In this document: piece after piece, positions 1-9,376 of the stretch
How positions within the stretch are numbered: the first letter of the stretch is position 1
How the letters are laid out: each line of letters starts with the position of its first letter
The notes under the pieces: model-generated
Seen by the model: the letters and a program-made list of their open reading frames with translations, nothing else
Database searches by the model: none
What the model was told of the DNA's origin: nothing
Translations under genes and position numbers: made by a program
Assembly (NCBI GenBank): GCA_903845195.1
Contig: CAIMWO010000044.1
Coordinates: forward strand, 23,305 to 87,304
DNA: 64,000 bases
Reading direction: 5' to 3'
Source: an uncultured Phycisphaerales bacterium
GTDB lineage: Bacteria > Planctomycetota > Phycisphaerae > WQYP01

Positions 1-374
1 GAAAGACAGAACCGACCCACCGCAGAGTTGCCGCTGACCTTTCGCAACTGAATATAGCCCTCGCCGCCGCCTGACGCTCCACTTGACTTGCGGCGAGGCT
101 CAGTTTCCGCTGTGAAACATTGCACAAAGTAAGCGTGCTTCGGATATTAAAGCAGCATCGTGAGGCGGTCAAACCCGCCCTAACCCCTTTTTTTCGGCCC
201 TTCACGAATACCCGATCCGCCAGTCGGAATTGATCCCCGTCAATTCCGAAATCCCCCAATATCTGCCGTACTTTCTCTCACCATTGCCGACAATAAGTCC
301 ATTTTCACCGTCAAAAAAATCGCAAAAAATTTCCGGCAGTTTCACTTCTTCCGCGTCGCTCGCCTCCATATCCG
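1..374. other. Left-edge non-coding stretch
   Basis: No reading frame here looks like a gene. The segment lies downstream of the giant minus-strand protein. It contains a small GC hairpin near 163-178 (GGCGG / CCGCC with a short loop), followed about 8 bases later by a run of seven T. That could be a weak terminator for a plus-strand gene ending outside the window. Nothing else is supported. Confidence 0.4.
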
Positions 375-3300
375 CTATGAAATCACCACCTGCAATGTCG
401 AAACCGCGCTGACCGTTCCATCCTTATCCGTCGCGTAGACCTTAACCAGATACGTCCCAGCATTCTTGAATGTGTGGCTCACCTTCAGACCGCTCACTCC
501 CTTGATGGTCTGATCGATTACGCCATCGCCGTTCCAGTCGATACCAAAAGTAAAGCCCGCGCTCTGATCCGCCGCCGAGGGATCGCTCGCCAACAGCGTG
601 AACGTCGAGGCCTTGTTCCTCTTCCCCGTCGCCGGCCCGGAAATCGTCGCGACCGGCGCTACATTCGTCACCGTCAACGTCGTCGTGTAATCGCTGAAGC
701 CGCCGTCCTTGTCGGTGATTCGTCCGCGAATAATTCGCGTGGCCGGACCATCGCCAACGATGCTCGCAGGGACAGTCGCCGACGCTGCCGTCGTCACCAG
801 GTCGAACACGCCATCATTGTTGAAGTCGTAGCGGTAGGTGAATCCCGCCGCCACGTCTTTCGCCACATCGACGAGATTGGTAAACGCCACTGTGCCGGTG
901 CCGCCTTCGTTGGCCGGCCCCGTGGCCGCGAAGACCGCCGTCGGGGCCACGTTCGTAACCGTCACCGTCTTGGTTGCCGCTGCCGACACCCCTCCATCCT
1001 TATCCTTCGCCGTCAGGCTCACCACATAAGTCCCATTGTCATCCGGCGTAAACGCCAGCGTGGCAGCCGTGCCGGAGGCAAGCGCCGCCCCATTCTTCGT
1101 CACCGTCCATGCATAGGCCATCGTCGGAAGGTCCCCCGCTCCGTCCTGTACCACCGCCTGGTAGGTCAACGCCACCCCTTCCGGCGATGTCGTCCCCGCA
1201 GCTCCGCCCGTGATCGTCGCCACCGGCATCACATTCGCCACCGTCACTACCATCGGCCCCTGGGACACTTTCAGCACCAGAGCGTTGTTCGCGGCGCCGT
1301 TTCCAAATCCCAGCAAGTTGTTGTCTCGACCTATGACAAATGAGCGCAGATCGCCCGCCACGCTGTAAGCCGCGACACCGCCCACTCCGAACGCCGTATC
1401 CAATGCCCCGTTCGCCAGCAAGCGTGCAAATACTGGCTGCGAAACGCCTCCGCTATCCCACGCTCGACCAGCCAGTACGATCCGGCCATCGCGATCAATC
1501 TTCATATCCTCAAGATAATCTGTGAAATGCGCCGTCGGATTAATAATCGTCGTGCCGCCTGTGCCAAAGGTCGTGTCCTTCGTCCCGTTCGCGTTGTACT
1601 GCGTTAAACTGTAAAAGCCTGCCAACGACTGGGAATCCGGATATGCCACGCTGCCCCCAAGCAGTCGCCCGTCCGACAACCACGCGATGGCCGTACCGTC
1701 CTGGTAGTACCCGTTGTCGGTGACCACCTTACCGGTACCGCCGAACGACGTGTCCAGTGTGCCGTCACTTTTCCAGACCGCCAGCGCGGCCACGTCCATG
1801 CTGACGGAGTTGCGCGTCCAGCCATAGGCGGCGATGCGGCCATCGGGCGCAGTCGCCACCCCGAGCGCCGTATCTTGCGTCGTGCCAAAGTCCGCCGCCA
1901 CGTACCCGGCGCCGCCCCATGTCGTATCAAACGCCAGGCCCGGCGTTAGACGCGCACACATAAAATCCCCCGCTCCACGCCCCACGACGTAAATCCGCTG
2001 TTGCGCATCAAATGCAAAATCGGATGCGAAATCCATCTTCGTCGACGGAATGATGATGCTTCCAAGGATCGCCCCGTCGCTGCTGTACCGCGCCACAAAA
2101 TTCCCGGAGGATCCGGCCATGCCCAGCACGATCAGGTTTCCGCCAGCGTCCACCTTAATCGATTTCCCGGCGGTAAATGTCGTCCCCGGAAGCTGCGCTA
2201 TCACGATCCCGCCGTTGCCGAAAGTCGTGTCCAGCGTGCCGTCCGCGTTGTACCGAATCAACGCCGTGATCGTTGATGTGTGCGCCGCATTGTCCCCCGA
2301 CGCGATCATCACGATCTTGCCGTTGGCCAACTCCACCCCATCCTTGGATGTTCCCAATGTATATCCCGCCGGAATCGGCGCTGACGCAAATCCTGCCCCG
2401 CCGCCAAAGTCGACCATCAACGTACCCGCGGTCCGCGTTGCATCCCACGTCCCATCCTCGTCCGTCGCCGTCGCAGTGATCGTCGCCTTCGAAGGGCCAT
2501 CCGCATAAACATGCGTCACCGACGGCGGATTCCCCGCCACATTCTGCACCGGCGTGCCATCGCCCCAGTTGATCTTCCATCCCGTGATGACATCCGTGCC
2601 CGCCTCGGTTCCCGAAAGGCCCAGCGTGTACGTTGAACCTTCATTCGCGCTCGCCGCCCCCGACAATGCCAGCATCGGCGGCACCACTGCCACGTTGGCC
2701 GTCGAATTCACCGTGATACCGCTGGTCCCCGTCCGCTTTACCGCAATGCTGATCGGATAACTGCCTTCATTGGCATACGTGTTCGTACCGACAATATTGA
2801 ACACATTCGCCGCCGCCGTGGTCTGAATAGTCCCCGCCGAAGTGTGTCCGTCACCCCAGACAATCGTCGCACTGTACAAGCTCAACGCCCCGTACCCAGG
2901 ATCTGCAAACGATCCCACCACTCCCGAAAACGCAGACCCCTCAGTGACCTTGATGCTTGCCGCCGTCGGCACGAGCACGGGCGCGCTCACGTTGACGACG
3001 CGCGTTGTCGAAATTCTGGCCCCATCTTTATCCGTGGCCGTGATGACTTGCGTGTAGCTGCCATTGGCCACATAAGTGTGCCCGACATTCGATGTTTTAA
3101 GGATGCTGGTCGGCGCAGTGAAAACAGCGCCGCTGTGTGCTGTCCCGTCGCCCCAATCGACATCTACTGTCACCGAGTCCAGCGTACCCGGATCAGACAC
3201 GGCCAGCGTCAGCACCGTGCCTTGGTTGTTATACACTGTGCTCAATCCGCCCACGTTCAGCACCGGCGTGAGGTCGTTCACGGTGATCGGGAAAGTCCCC

Positions 3301-4655
3301 GTCTGGCTCGCACCCACGCTGTCAGACACCGTCACCTTGATCTGCGGCGAGCTCGGCCCATCTACAAACGTGTGCGTCGCCGAAGTGGCCGTGCCTGGCA
3401 AGGTCGTCGTCGTGTTGTCTCCCCAGTTGATGGTCCATCCCGTCAGCGTCGCGCCTATGTTGGGATCGCTCGCCGAGAAAGCCAGCGAATAGGACGAGCC
3501 CTCGTAGGCCGTATTAAGACCGGAAAGATTCAAAATCGGCGACTGGAAGTTGCCGACGTTTAGCGACGAAACGCCAATAATCCCGAGTTGATAGGGACCA
3601 ACCACGCTATATGTGGGATCAGCCTCGAAGAGCACATGGCCATTCGGCGTCACGGCCAGGTCCCACACCGCCTTGTACTGCCCCACCGGCTTATAGCTGC
3701 CCAGCAATGCGCCGCTGCTGCGGTCATAGTAGAAAATCCCGCCATTGTAGGGATCCTGCGAACCCGCATAAATGTATGGCACCGTACCACTGACGTCGAC
3801 GCTTGTGCCGTACGCGGCACCAGCAAAACTCCAGAGCTGTCCAGTGCGGGCCGTCATGTCGACTGCATAGACGCCATAGACACCCCCGCTCATGGCGTAA
3901 AGCCGGTGGTATTGATCATCGACGGCCAGATCCCGCCCATTCTGCATGTTCGTGCCGTAGCTCCCCACTTTGCCTGGCACTGCTGCCGGATTCGAAATGT
4001 CATAGGCATCGGTGGTCGTCGGATTGAACTGCAAATCTGTCACATACAGAGTGGTGCCGGTAACGTTGGTCCGCAGAATTGGACTGTAATAACTACCGAA
4101 GCTTGTAAGCGCAGCGCCGTTCTTGGCATCCAACTCGCGCACGCTGACACCTACGTATGCGTTACTCGAAACGAATAGTCTTGAACCGGAACCAACGGCA
4201 ATTTGATCCGGTGTTGCTGCATTCAGCGTCCGCAATAACATCATGTTGTTGGCCAGAGAGAAGACCTGGATCGTGTTGGCCGAGGTTGACGCAACATATA
4301 ACTCCGCATCATCCGGCGAAATCGCCAACCCGCTTGCCGTTCCAGTAAGTTTGACAAACGCGACGGCTCGGCCCAAGTCCGTGTCCATCACGACCAATTG
4401 ATTGTTGGTTTTGTCCACGAGGTAAACATCATTGCGCACCGGATCCGCCAGCATAAGACCGACCGAGAATCCTGGATTGATCTGCGCCATCGGCAGCGCG
4501 CTCAACATCACCCGCTGTTCCAGCATCTCCATCATTTCCGCCCCGTCCCGCCTCCACGCCGCCCGCCGCACCGCCTGATCCATCCGCTCCTGGGTCTGAC
4601 GCTTGTTCTTCCTCGACTGCCCGGTTCCCAATGCCACTGCCATGAAGATCTCCAT
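375..4655 (-). CDS. Giant cell-surface protein with LEPR-XLL-like motif, PKD and delta-60 repeats
   Basis: A predicted secreted or surface protein of about 1426 residues. Near the N-terminus it carries LEQRVMLSA, a variant of the LEPR-XLL motif typical of large planctomycete surface proteins. A beta-propeller-like region of about 340 residues follows (phrases such as LAISPDDAELYVAS). Next come at least four PKD-like domains with the WGDG or WGDN signature. Then come delta-60 type repeats (DGTLDTTFGNGG, DGTLDTSFGGTG, NGTKDTTFGTGG, NGALDTAFGVGG), and finally three more PKD-like domains ending in VSTLQVVIS. I chose the ATG at 4655 because GAAGG lies about 11 bases upstream. The frame stays open to 4757, so a longer form is possible. 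The role is probably adhesion or surface coating; the substrate is unknown. Confidence 0.8.
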   Translation of the reverse strand: MEIFMAVALGTGQSRKNKRQTQERMDQAVRRAAWRRDGAEMMEMLEQRVMLSALPMAQINPGFSVGLMLADPVRNDVYLVDKTNNQLVVMDTDLGRAVAFVKLTGTASGLAISPDDAELYVASTSANTIQVFSLANNMMLLRTLNAATPDQIAVGSGSRLFVSSNAYVGVSVRELDAKNGAALTSFGSYYSPILRTNVTGTTLYVTDLQFNPTTTDAYDISNPAAVPGKVGSYGTNMQNGRDLAVDDQYHRLYAMSGGVYGVYAVDMTARTGQLWSFAGAAYGTSVDVSGTVPYIYAGSQDPYNGGIFYYDRSSGALLGSYKPVGQYKAVWDLAVTPNGHVLFEADPTYSVVGPYQLGIIGVSSLNVGNFQSPILNLSGLNTAYEGSSYSLAFSASDPNIGATLTGWTINWGDNTTTTLPGTATSATHTFVDGPSSPQIKVTVSDSVGASQTGTFPITVNDLTPVLNVGGLSTVYNNQGTVLTLAVSDPGTLDSVTVDVDWGDGTAHSGAVFTAPTSILKTSNVGHTYVANGSYTQVITATDKDGARISTTRVVNVSAPVLVPTAASIKVTEGSAFSGVVGSFADPGYGALSLYSATIVWGDGHTSAGTIQTTAAANVFNIVGTNTYANEGSYPISIAVKRTGTSGITVNSTANVAVVPPMLALSGAASANEGSTYTLGLSGTEAGTDVITGWKINWGDGTPVQNVAGNPPSVTHVYADGPSKATITATATDEDGTWDATRTAGTLMVDFGGGAGFASAPIPAGYTLGTSKDGVELANGKIVMIASGDNAAHTSTITALIRYNADGTLDTTFGNGGIVIAQLPGTTFTAGKSIKVDAGGNLIVLGMAGSSGNFVARYSSDGAILGSIIIPSTKMDFASDFAFDAQQRIYVVGRGAGDFMCARLTPGLAFDTTWGGAGYVAADFGTTQDTALGVATAPDGRIAAYGWTRNSVSMDVAALAVWKSDGTLDTSFGGTGKVVTDNGYYQDGTAIAWLSDGRLLGGSVAYPDSQSLAGFYSLTQYNANGTKDTTFGTGGTTIINPTAHFTDYLEDMKIDRDGRIVLAGRAWDSGGVSQPVFARLLANGALDTAFGVGGVAAYSVAGDLRSFVIGRDNNLLGFGNGAANNALVLKVSQGPMVVTVANVMPVATITGGAAGTTSPEGVALTYQAVVQDGAGDLPTMAYAWTVTKNGAALASGTAATLAFTPDDNGTYVVSLTAKDKDGGVSAAATKTVTVTNVAPTAVFAATGPANEGGTGTVAFTNLVDVAKDVAAGFTYRYDFNNDGVFDLVTTAASATVPASIVGDGPATRIIRGRITDKDGGFSDYTTTLTVTNVAPVATISGPATGKRNKASTFTLLASDPSAADQSAGFTFGIDWNGDGVIDQTIKGVSGLKVSHTFKNAGTYLVKVYATDKDGTVSAVSTLQVVIS

Positions 4656-4868
4656 TAGCGTGTTGCCTTCATCCCGTAAACTGAAATACCACTGTGCCGG
4701 CATGAAACCCGCGCACAAGTACCGCAATGCATAACCACACAAAACACAACTACCCACGAGCGCTTGGAACGTAATTCACGCTGGGCACCCGGTCAAGAGA
4801 AAATCGACAAAACGGTCCGGCGTTCAAGGCTCGTCCCCCCCGCCGCTTGGACACCCACCCGCCGCCGC

Positions 4869-5732
4869 TCACAGCCGCACATTCACCCCATTGGCCGCCA
4901 GATACTTCTTCACTTCCTGCACACTGTACTCCCGGAAGTGAAAAATCGATGCCGCCAGCGCTGCGTCCGCCTTGCCCCCGCCCGCATCTTCCTGCAGCAC
5001 CCGCAGCAGATGCTCCGGCTTGCCCGCCCCGCCGCTGGCCACCACCGGTATCGTCACCGCCTCGCTGATCGCCCGCGTCATCTCCAGGTCATACCCCTCC
5101 TTCGTCCCATCCGCATTCATCACGTTCAGCACGATCTCCCCCGCGCCCAGCCGCTCCGCTTCCTTGGCCCACCACAGCGCATCGACCCCCGTCCCCACGC
5201 GCCCCCCATTCACAAACACCTCCCACATTTCTTCAAACTCATCCCCATTCTCGTCGCACCACGTCTCCCGCGCGACAAGAACGCTTCCCCCTTCCTGCTT
5301 CTTGCTTCCTGTTTCTGACTTCCGCCGCGCCACCCGATTCGCATCCATCCCCAGCACCGTCGCGCAGCGCCCGAACTTCCGCGAAATCTCCCCCAACAAT
5401 TCCGGCCGCTTCACCGCCGCGCTGTTGATGCTCACCTTTTCCGCCCCCGCCTGAATCAGCCGCGTCGCATCCTCCAGCGTTCGTATCCCGCCTCCCACCG
5501 TGATCGGCATGAACACGCTGTCCGCCACCTTGCGCACCACTTCCGCCATGATGCCCCGACCCTCATGACTGGCCGTGATGTCGTAAAACACCAGCTCATC
5601 CGCCTCGGCCTGATCGTAAAAAATCGCCTGTTCCACCGGCTCGCCGGCATCCACGTGATCGAAAAACTTCACCCCCTTGACCACCCGACCACGATCCACA
5701 TCCAGACACGGTATGATTCGCTTGGCCAACAT
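4869..5732 (-). CDS. hisF: Imidazole glycerol phosphate synthase subunit HisF
   Basis: Cyclase subunit of IGP synthase (histidine biosynthesis). It closes the imidazole ring using ammonia delivered by HisH. The N-terminus [20 protein letters not shown] is diagnostic, with the catalytic Asp in [26 protein letters not shown] and VVASGGAG are also family motifs. The start at 5732 gives 287 residues, about 30 more than usual. The excess sits between MDANRVARR and MWEVFVNGG, where bacterial HisF normally has only a short loop. Its first part is encoded by a 7-bp tandem array (5284-5325). The frame is intact and all recognised motifs remain, so the enzyme is probably active. No hisH or other his gene is adjacent. 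Confidence 0.95.
   Translation of the reverse strand: MLAKRIIPCLDVDRGRVVKGVKFFDHVDAGEPVEQAIFYDQAEADELVFYDITASHEGRGIMAEVVRKVADSVFMPITVGGGIRTLEDATRLIQAGAEKVSINSAAVKRPELLGEISRKFGRCATVLGMDANRVARRKSETGSKKQEGGSVLVARETWCDENGDEFEEMWEVFVNGGRVGTGVDALWWAKEAERLGAGEIVLNVMNADGTKEGYDLEMTRAISEAVTIPVVASGGAGKPEHLLRVLQEDAGGGKADAALAASIFHFREYSVQEVKKYLAANGVNVRL
5284..5325. repeat. 7-bp tandem array inside hisF
   Basis: Six consecutive heptamers on the plus strand: CTTCCCC, CTTCCTG, CTTCTTG, CTTCCTG, TTTCTGA, CTTCCGC. They encode the sense residues around [12 protein letters not shown], a segment that HisF proteins normally lack. The unit resembles the reverse arm of the array between mreB and mreC (CTTCTTG), so these two loci may share an origin. 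Confidence 0.75.
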
Positions 5733-5849
5733 GTTCATCTCTCTGGTCACGACGGAAATCCTCAGAACTTTATTCTACATTTTTCCCGCCCCCTCAGCTA
5801 TCGTGTCTGCCGCCGCACGAAACTGCCCAACCTACGATAGGATTCTCCC

Positions 5850-6314
5850 ATGAGCACCCCATCCACCATTCCTCCTGCCTATCACGACCACATGACCGCC
5901 GCCTACGAACAGTCTCTCAAGAGCTACAACGAAGGCGGCCTTCCCATCGGCTCCGTCCTCGTCGATTCCGCCGGCGTCATCATCTCCCGCGGCCACAACC
6001 TCCGCGTCCAGACCGGCGACCCCACCGCCCACGCCGAAGTCGTCTGCCTCCGCAACGCCGGCCGCCGCCGCGATTGGCCCACCCTCACCCTCGTCTCCAC
6101 CCTCTCCCCCTGCATCATGTGCACCGGCACATCCCTCCTCTACCGCATCCCCCGCATCATCATCGGCGAACACACCAACTTCCTCGGCGCCGAAGACCTC
6201 TTCCGCCACCACGGCGTCGACCTGATCCTCCTGAACGACCCCCGCTGCATCGAACTCATGCAAAAATTCATCCGCGAAAAACCCGACCTCTGGAACGAAG
6301 ACATCGGCGCGTGA
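5850..6314 (+). CDS. Cytosine deaminase, fungal Fcy1-like, CDA fold
   Basis: A zinc-dependent deaminase of 154 residues, predicted to convert cytosine to uracil in pyrimidine salvage. The zinc ligands are visible as HAE (about residue 60) and SPCIMC (about residue 89). The whole sequence follows the yeast cytosine deaminase pattern as I remember it: EGGLPIGSVLVD, RGHNLRVQTGDPTAHAE, STLSPCIMCTG, GEHTNF and the C-terminal tail WNEDIG. The tail and the GEHTNF loop argue against TadA and against dCMP deaminase. It is divergently transcribed from hisF. A related nucleoside deaminase activity cannot be excluded. Confidence 0.85.
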   Translation: MSTPSTIPPAYHDHMTAAYEQSLKSYNEGGLPIGSVLVDSAGVIISRGHNLRVQTGDPTAHAEVVCLRNAGRRRDWPTLTLVSTLSPCIMCTGTSLLYRIPRIIIGEHTNFLGAEDLFRHHGVDLILLNDPRCIELMQKFIREKPDLWNEDIGA

Positions 6315-6341
6315 GTCTGCCGAAACATCAAAATGGACAGG

Positions 6342-8045
6342 CTACTTGCCCGGCGCGGGGGACGGAAGATTGTGCGCCGTCGCAGTGCGCAACAAAGCCG
6401 CAAGGTCTTCCGCATTGCCCGTCTGAAGCACATACACCATGCGATCCTGAACCGGCACATACAGCGTATCTCCCACCCGGCAATCCACGGTGTTGCCCGC
6501 AGTGTCGACGACCCGCAGGGACTGCGTGTCATCTCCAACTTCAAGGTTGGCAAGAGACTGCGGATCCGATGGCGCAGTTGCAGATGGCCGGGCTTCGGTC
6601 GTCGAAGGACGCGTCTCAGAGCCTGCAGCGGCCGAACCTGCTACCGGCGCATTCCCCTGAAAACTCCCGACCGCGGCCACCGCATAATCCTCCCCCTGAA
6701 AAATCGCGATGTACGGCAGCGCTTCCGGATGCAGCCGCTGAAAAAGCACCGCCCCCCCAAAAAGATGGGCCGTGACCCCGCGATCTTCCGTCGGCGACGG
6801 CACCGGAATAATCGCAAGAGACTCAGCCAACGCAAGACTCGGAACGCTCGGATCAATACTCTGCATTCTCACTTCCGCATTCTGCTTACCCGTCGGCGGC
6901 AAAAGCCAGATGGGCGTCTTCGTATCCTCAAGCAGCTTGCGTGCCAGCGGAAGTTGCAAAGACAGATCAGTGATCGCCAGGGCGTCGACGTACGCGTGCA
7001 GGTCCGTTGTCTTGGCGGTTCGAGTAAACAGCAGCTTGTGCGTCAGCAGCGCGTCACCGCTGCCCAGGAGAAGGATCGGCTTTTCGCCGGCCGCCGGCTT
7101 CTTGGCCGCCGCATACGCTGCCAGATAGTACGCCCGATACGCAAGAATCTGATCGTCGGTAAGCTCCACCGTCGCGGGAAGATCCGGCGTGACGGCAATG
7201 GCGGTAAGCGTGTGATGACTGCGAATCATCGCATCGGCAATGTACTGATTGAACGCCGCTACCGATTTCGGATCGGGCGTATCGAGCACAGGCACGCTCA
7301 CCCGCAAAATCAGCGACGACTTGGCTTTGGCGAAGTCGCCAAAGAGGGCCGCAAGCTGATCGCCAGAAGCCTCCAGCGATGCCCCGACCACCGGAACCCG
7401 CCGGGCCTCCGGATCGAACAGAAAGGCTTCATCCAGTAAAAACCGATGAATGCTGGTCCGCGCCGCAAAATCCGGAAAAAAACCCGCAATCGCCGCAGCG
7501 CACCGCGGCAGCGGCGTGACCCACGGATTCACCGGCGGCTTGGCGGAATCAGCGCCGGCCCCGCCCACACCCCGGGGCGGAAAAATGGCCAGGAGTTGCA
7601 GGCCGCTGGGATGAACGATCGCAACGTCTGAGGTGGCGTCGGGCTGAAAATGAAGCTCATACGGCCCGGCCGCACTGAACGCGACGGGCACATCGAGCTT
7701 CACCGACTTACCCGCCCCCACCGCCGTGGCCGCGATCGGCACCGTCACCTGAGACTTGAACGGCTTCTTCGGCGCCGGAACCGGGCCAAAAGCGATGTGC
7801 CCCGCCAGCGGCATGTCGCGGTCGGCAAGGTTCTCGAAAAGTAACGAAAACGTAGCCGCTTCCTTTGCCAGATAAACGCCCGATGGATGATCCGCACCAA
7901 TCAGCGTGACACGCAGAGGTGAATCCGCCAGCGCGCAATTCACCGTCAAGCACGCCGCAAAAATAGCGACTACACACTGAACCACTGAAAATGGAAAAGG
8001 GAGAATCGGCAAACGAAAAGAAGCTAAAGGACGTCCGTGTCGCAT
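6342..8045 (-). CDS. Secreted protein of unknown function
   Basis: A 567-residue protein I do not recognise. The ATG at 8045 is preferred over the earlier one at 8147 because it is followed by a plausible export signal: basic MRHGRP, a hydrophobic stretch FSVVQCVVAIFAACLTVN, and cleavage near ALA. The N-terminal 200 residues look like a beta-sandwich. The middle contains a long alpha/beta region with repeated Ala-rich helices and a hydrophobic LPATVELTDDQILAYRAYYLAAY segment. The C-terminus (DCRVGDTLYVPVQDRMVYVL) looks like a small beta domain. It is divergent from the GH57 gene and convergent with the cytosine deaminase. No catalytic motif is evident. Confidence 0.7.
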   Translation of the reverse strand: MRHGRPLASFRLPILPFPFSVVQCVVAIFAACLTVNCALADSPLRVTLIGADHPSGVYLAKEAATFSLLFENLADRDMPLAGHIAFGPVPAPKKPFKSQVTVPIAATAVGAGKSVKLDVPVAFSAAGPYELHFQPDATSDVAIVHPSGLQLLAIFPPRGVGGAGADSAKPPVNPWVTPLPRCAAAIAGFFPDFAARTSIHRFLLDEAFLFDPEARRVPVVGASLEASGDQLAALFGDFAKAKSSLILRVSVPVLDTPDPKSVAAFNQYIADAMIRSHHTLTAIAVTPDLPATVELTDDQILAYRAYYLAAYAAAKKPAAGEKPILLLGSGDALLTHKLLFTRTAKTTDLHAYVDALAITDLSLQLPLARKLLEDTKTPIWLLPPTGKQNAEVRMQSIDPSVPSLALAESLAIIPVPSPTEDRGVTAHLFGGAVLFQRLHPEALPYIAIFQGEDYAVAAVGSFQGNAPVAGSAAAGSETRPSTTEARPSATAPSDPQSLANLEVGDDTQSLRVVDTAGNTVDCRVGDTLYVPVQDRMVYVLQTGNAEDLAALLRTATAHNLPSPAPGK

Positions 8046-8132
8046 GGAATGGTTGTACAGAAGCAACCCCGCGGATTCAAGCGCGGGCGAAAGAATTAAC
8101 ATAGGCCAATAGTGCAAGGGGAAGCCCAGCCG

Positions 8133-8138
8133 TATAAT
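8133..8138 (+). promoter_or_regulatory. Perfect -10 box (TATAAT) placed for a leaderless GH57 transcript
   Basis: TATAAT lies 7 bases before the ATG at 8146. Transcription from it would start at or within a base or two of the start codon. No Shine-Dalgarno sequence is present between box and ATG, and no convincing -35 is seen 16-18 bases upstream. Confidence 0.45.
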
Positions 8139-8145
8139 CGCGCGC

Positions 8146-9372
8146 ATGCCATCGGTCTGTATTTACTTGCAGGTGCATCAACCCTTCCGGTTGCGGAAGT
8201 ACAGCATTTTCGACTCCGCGCCGAACTATTTCGATGACGGCCACAATCGCGCCGTCATCGAACGCGTGGCAGCAAAATGCTACCTGCCGGTGCTGCGGAT
8301 CCTCCGGGAGCAGATCGTGCGCTTAGGCGGGCGCTTTCGCTGTGCACTGTCGGTGACGGGCACGGCCCTGGAGCAGTTCGAACAGCACGCGCCGGAAGTC
8401 GTGCAGGCGATTCATGCACTCGCCCAAACCGGCGGCACAGAATTCCTCGGCGAAACCTACCACCACAGCCTCGCCGGTTTGTACTGCCCCACCGAGTTTA
8501 CCGAACAAGTGACCCTCCACCGCGAAATGCTGCGGCGAGTGCTCGGAGTGGTGCCGCGGACATTTCGCAATACCGAACTCATTTATTCCAACGGCATCGC
8601 GGCACAAGTGGCAAACCTCGGGTTTGAAACACAATTGGCAGAAGGCTGGGAGGCGGTGCTGAACAAACGCAGCGCAGCGTTTGTCTATGAATCCGTCGGG
8701 GATTCCCGCCACCCGAACGCCACATCACCCGCCGCTGCGAAAGGCCCGGCGAATCTGCCATTGAACCTGCTCCTGCGAAACTACCGCATGAGCGACCTGA
8801 TCGCCTTCAAGTTCAGCGATCCGCGTGCCCCGGAATTCCCCGTCACTGTCGAAAAGTTCGCCGAACAGGTAGGCCAGATCGGCGGCCACCTGTGCAACGT
8901 GTTCATGGACATGGAAACCTTCGGCGAGCATCAGGCAGCGGAAACGGGCATCCTCGATTTTCTCGCAGCCATGCCCGAAAAGCTGCTGGAAGCAAACTGT
9001 GATTTCGTGACACCCACCGAAGCGGTGGCGGAATACCAGAGCGCCGGCGTGCTGGATGTTCCGATGGCCATGTCCTGGGCGGATGAATCGCGCGATGTCT
9101 CTGCCTGGGTGGGCAACGCCATGCAGGCCAACGCGGTGCAGGAACTGTACAAGCTGGAACCGAACGTCAAACGCAAAGCCGCCGCCGGCGACCCCAAGGT
9201 GCTAGCCGATTGGCGAAAACTCACCACCAGCGATCACTCTTACTACATGAGCACCAAACGCTGGTCCGACGGTGCCGTCCACGGCTACTTCAGCCCCTAC
9301 GAATCCCCCTACGATGCCTACATCAACTTCATGAATGTGCTGGAAAACCTGCGTGCGCGGGTGGCCCGCTAA
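8146..9372 (+). CDS. Glycoside hydrolase family 57 (alpha-amylase / 4-alpha-glucanotransferase type)
   Basis: A cytoplasmic retaining alpha-glucan enzyme of 408 residues. GH57 landmarks are clear: the N-terminal strand with HQP (residues 11-13), the segment RNTELIYSNG with the probable nucleophile Glu144, and FMDMETFGEH with the probable acid/base Asp255. The C-terminal part (DHSYYMSTKRWSDGAVHGYFSPYESPYDAY) matches the helical end of short GH57 enzymes. There is no signal peptide, so it likely acts on intracellular glycogen or maltodextrin. It starts almost directly behind a TATAAT box and may be translated from a leaderless mRNA. Substrate specificity cannot be decided by eye. Confidence 0.88.
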   Translation: MPSVCIYLQVHQPFRLRKYSIFDSAPNYFDDGHNRAVIERVAAKCYLPVLRILREQIVRLGGRFRCALSVTGTALEQFEQHAPEVVQAIHALAQTGGTEFLGETYHHSLAGLYCPTEFTEQVTLHREMLRRVLGVVPRTFRNTELIYSNGIAAQVANLGFETQLAEGWEAVLNKRSAAFVYESVGDSRHPNATSPAAAKGPANLPLNLLLRNYRMSDLIAFKFSDPRAPEFPVTVEKFAEQVGQIGGHLCNVFMDMETFGEHQAAETGILDFLAAMPEKLLEANCDFVTPTEAVAEYQSAGVLDVPMAMSWADESRDVSAWVGNAMQANAVQELYKLEPNVKRKAAAGDPKVLADWRKLTTSDHSYYMSTKRWSDGAVHGYFSPYESPYDAYINFMNVLENLRARVAR

Positions 9373-9376
9373 GACC

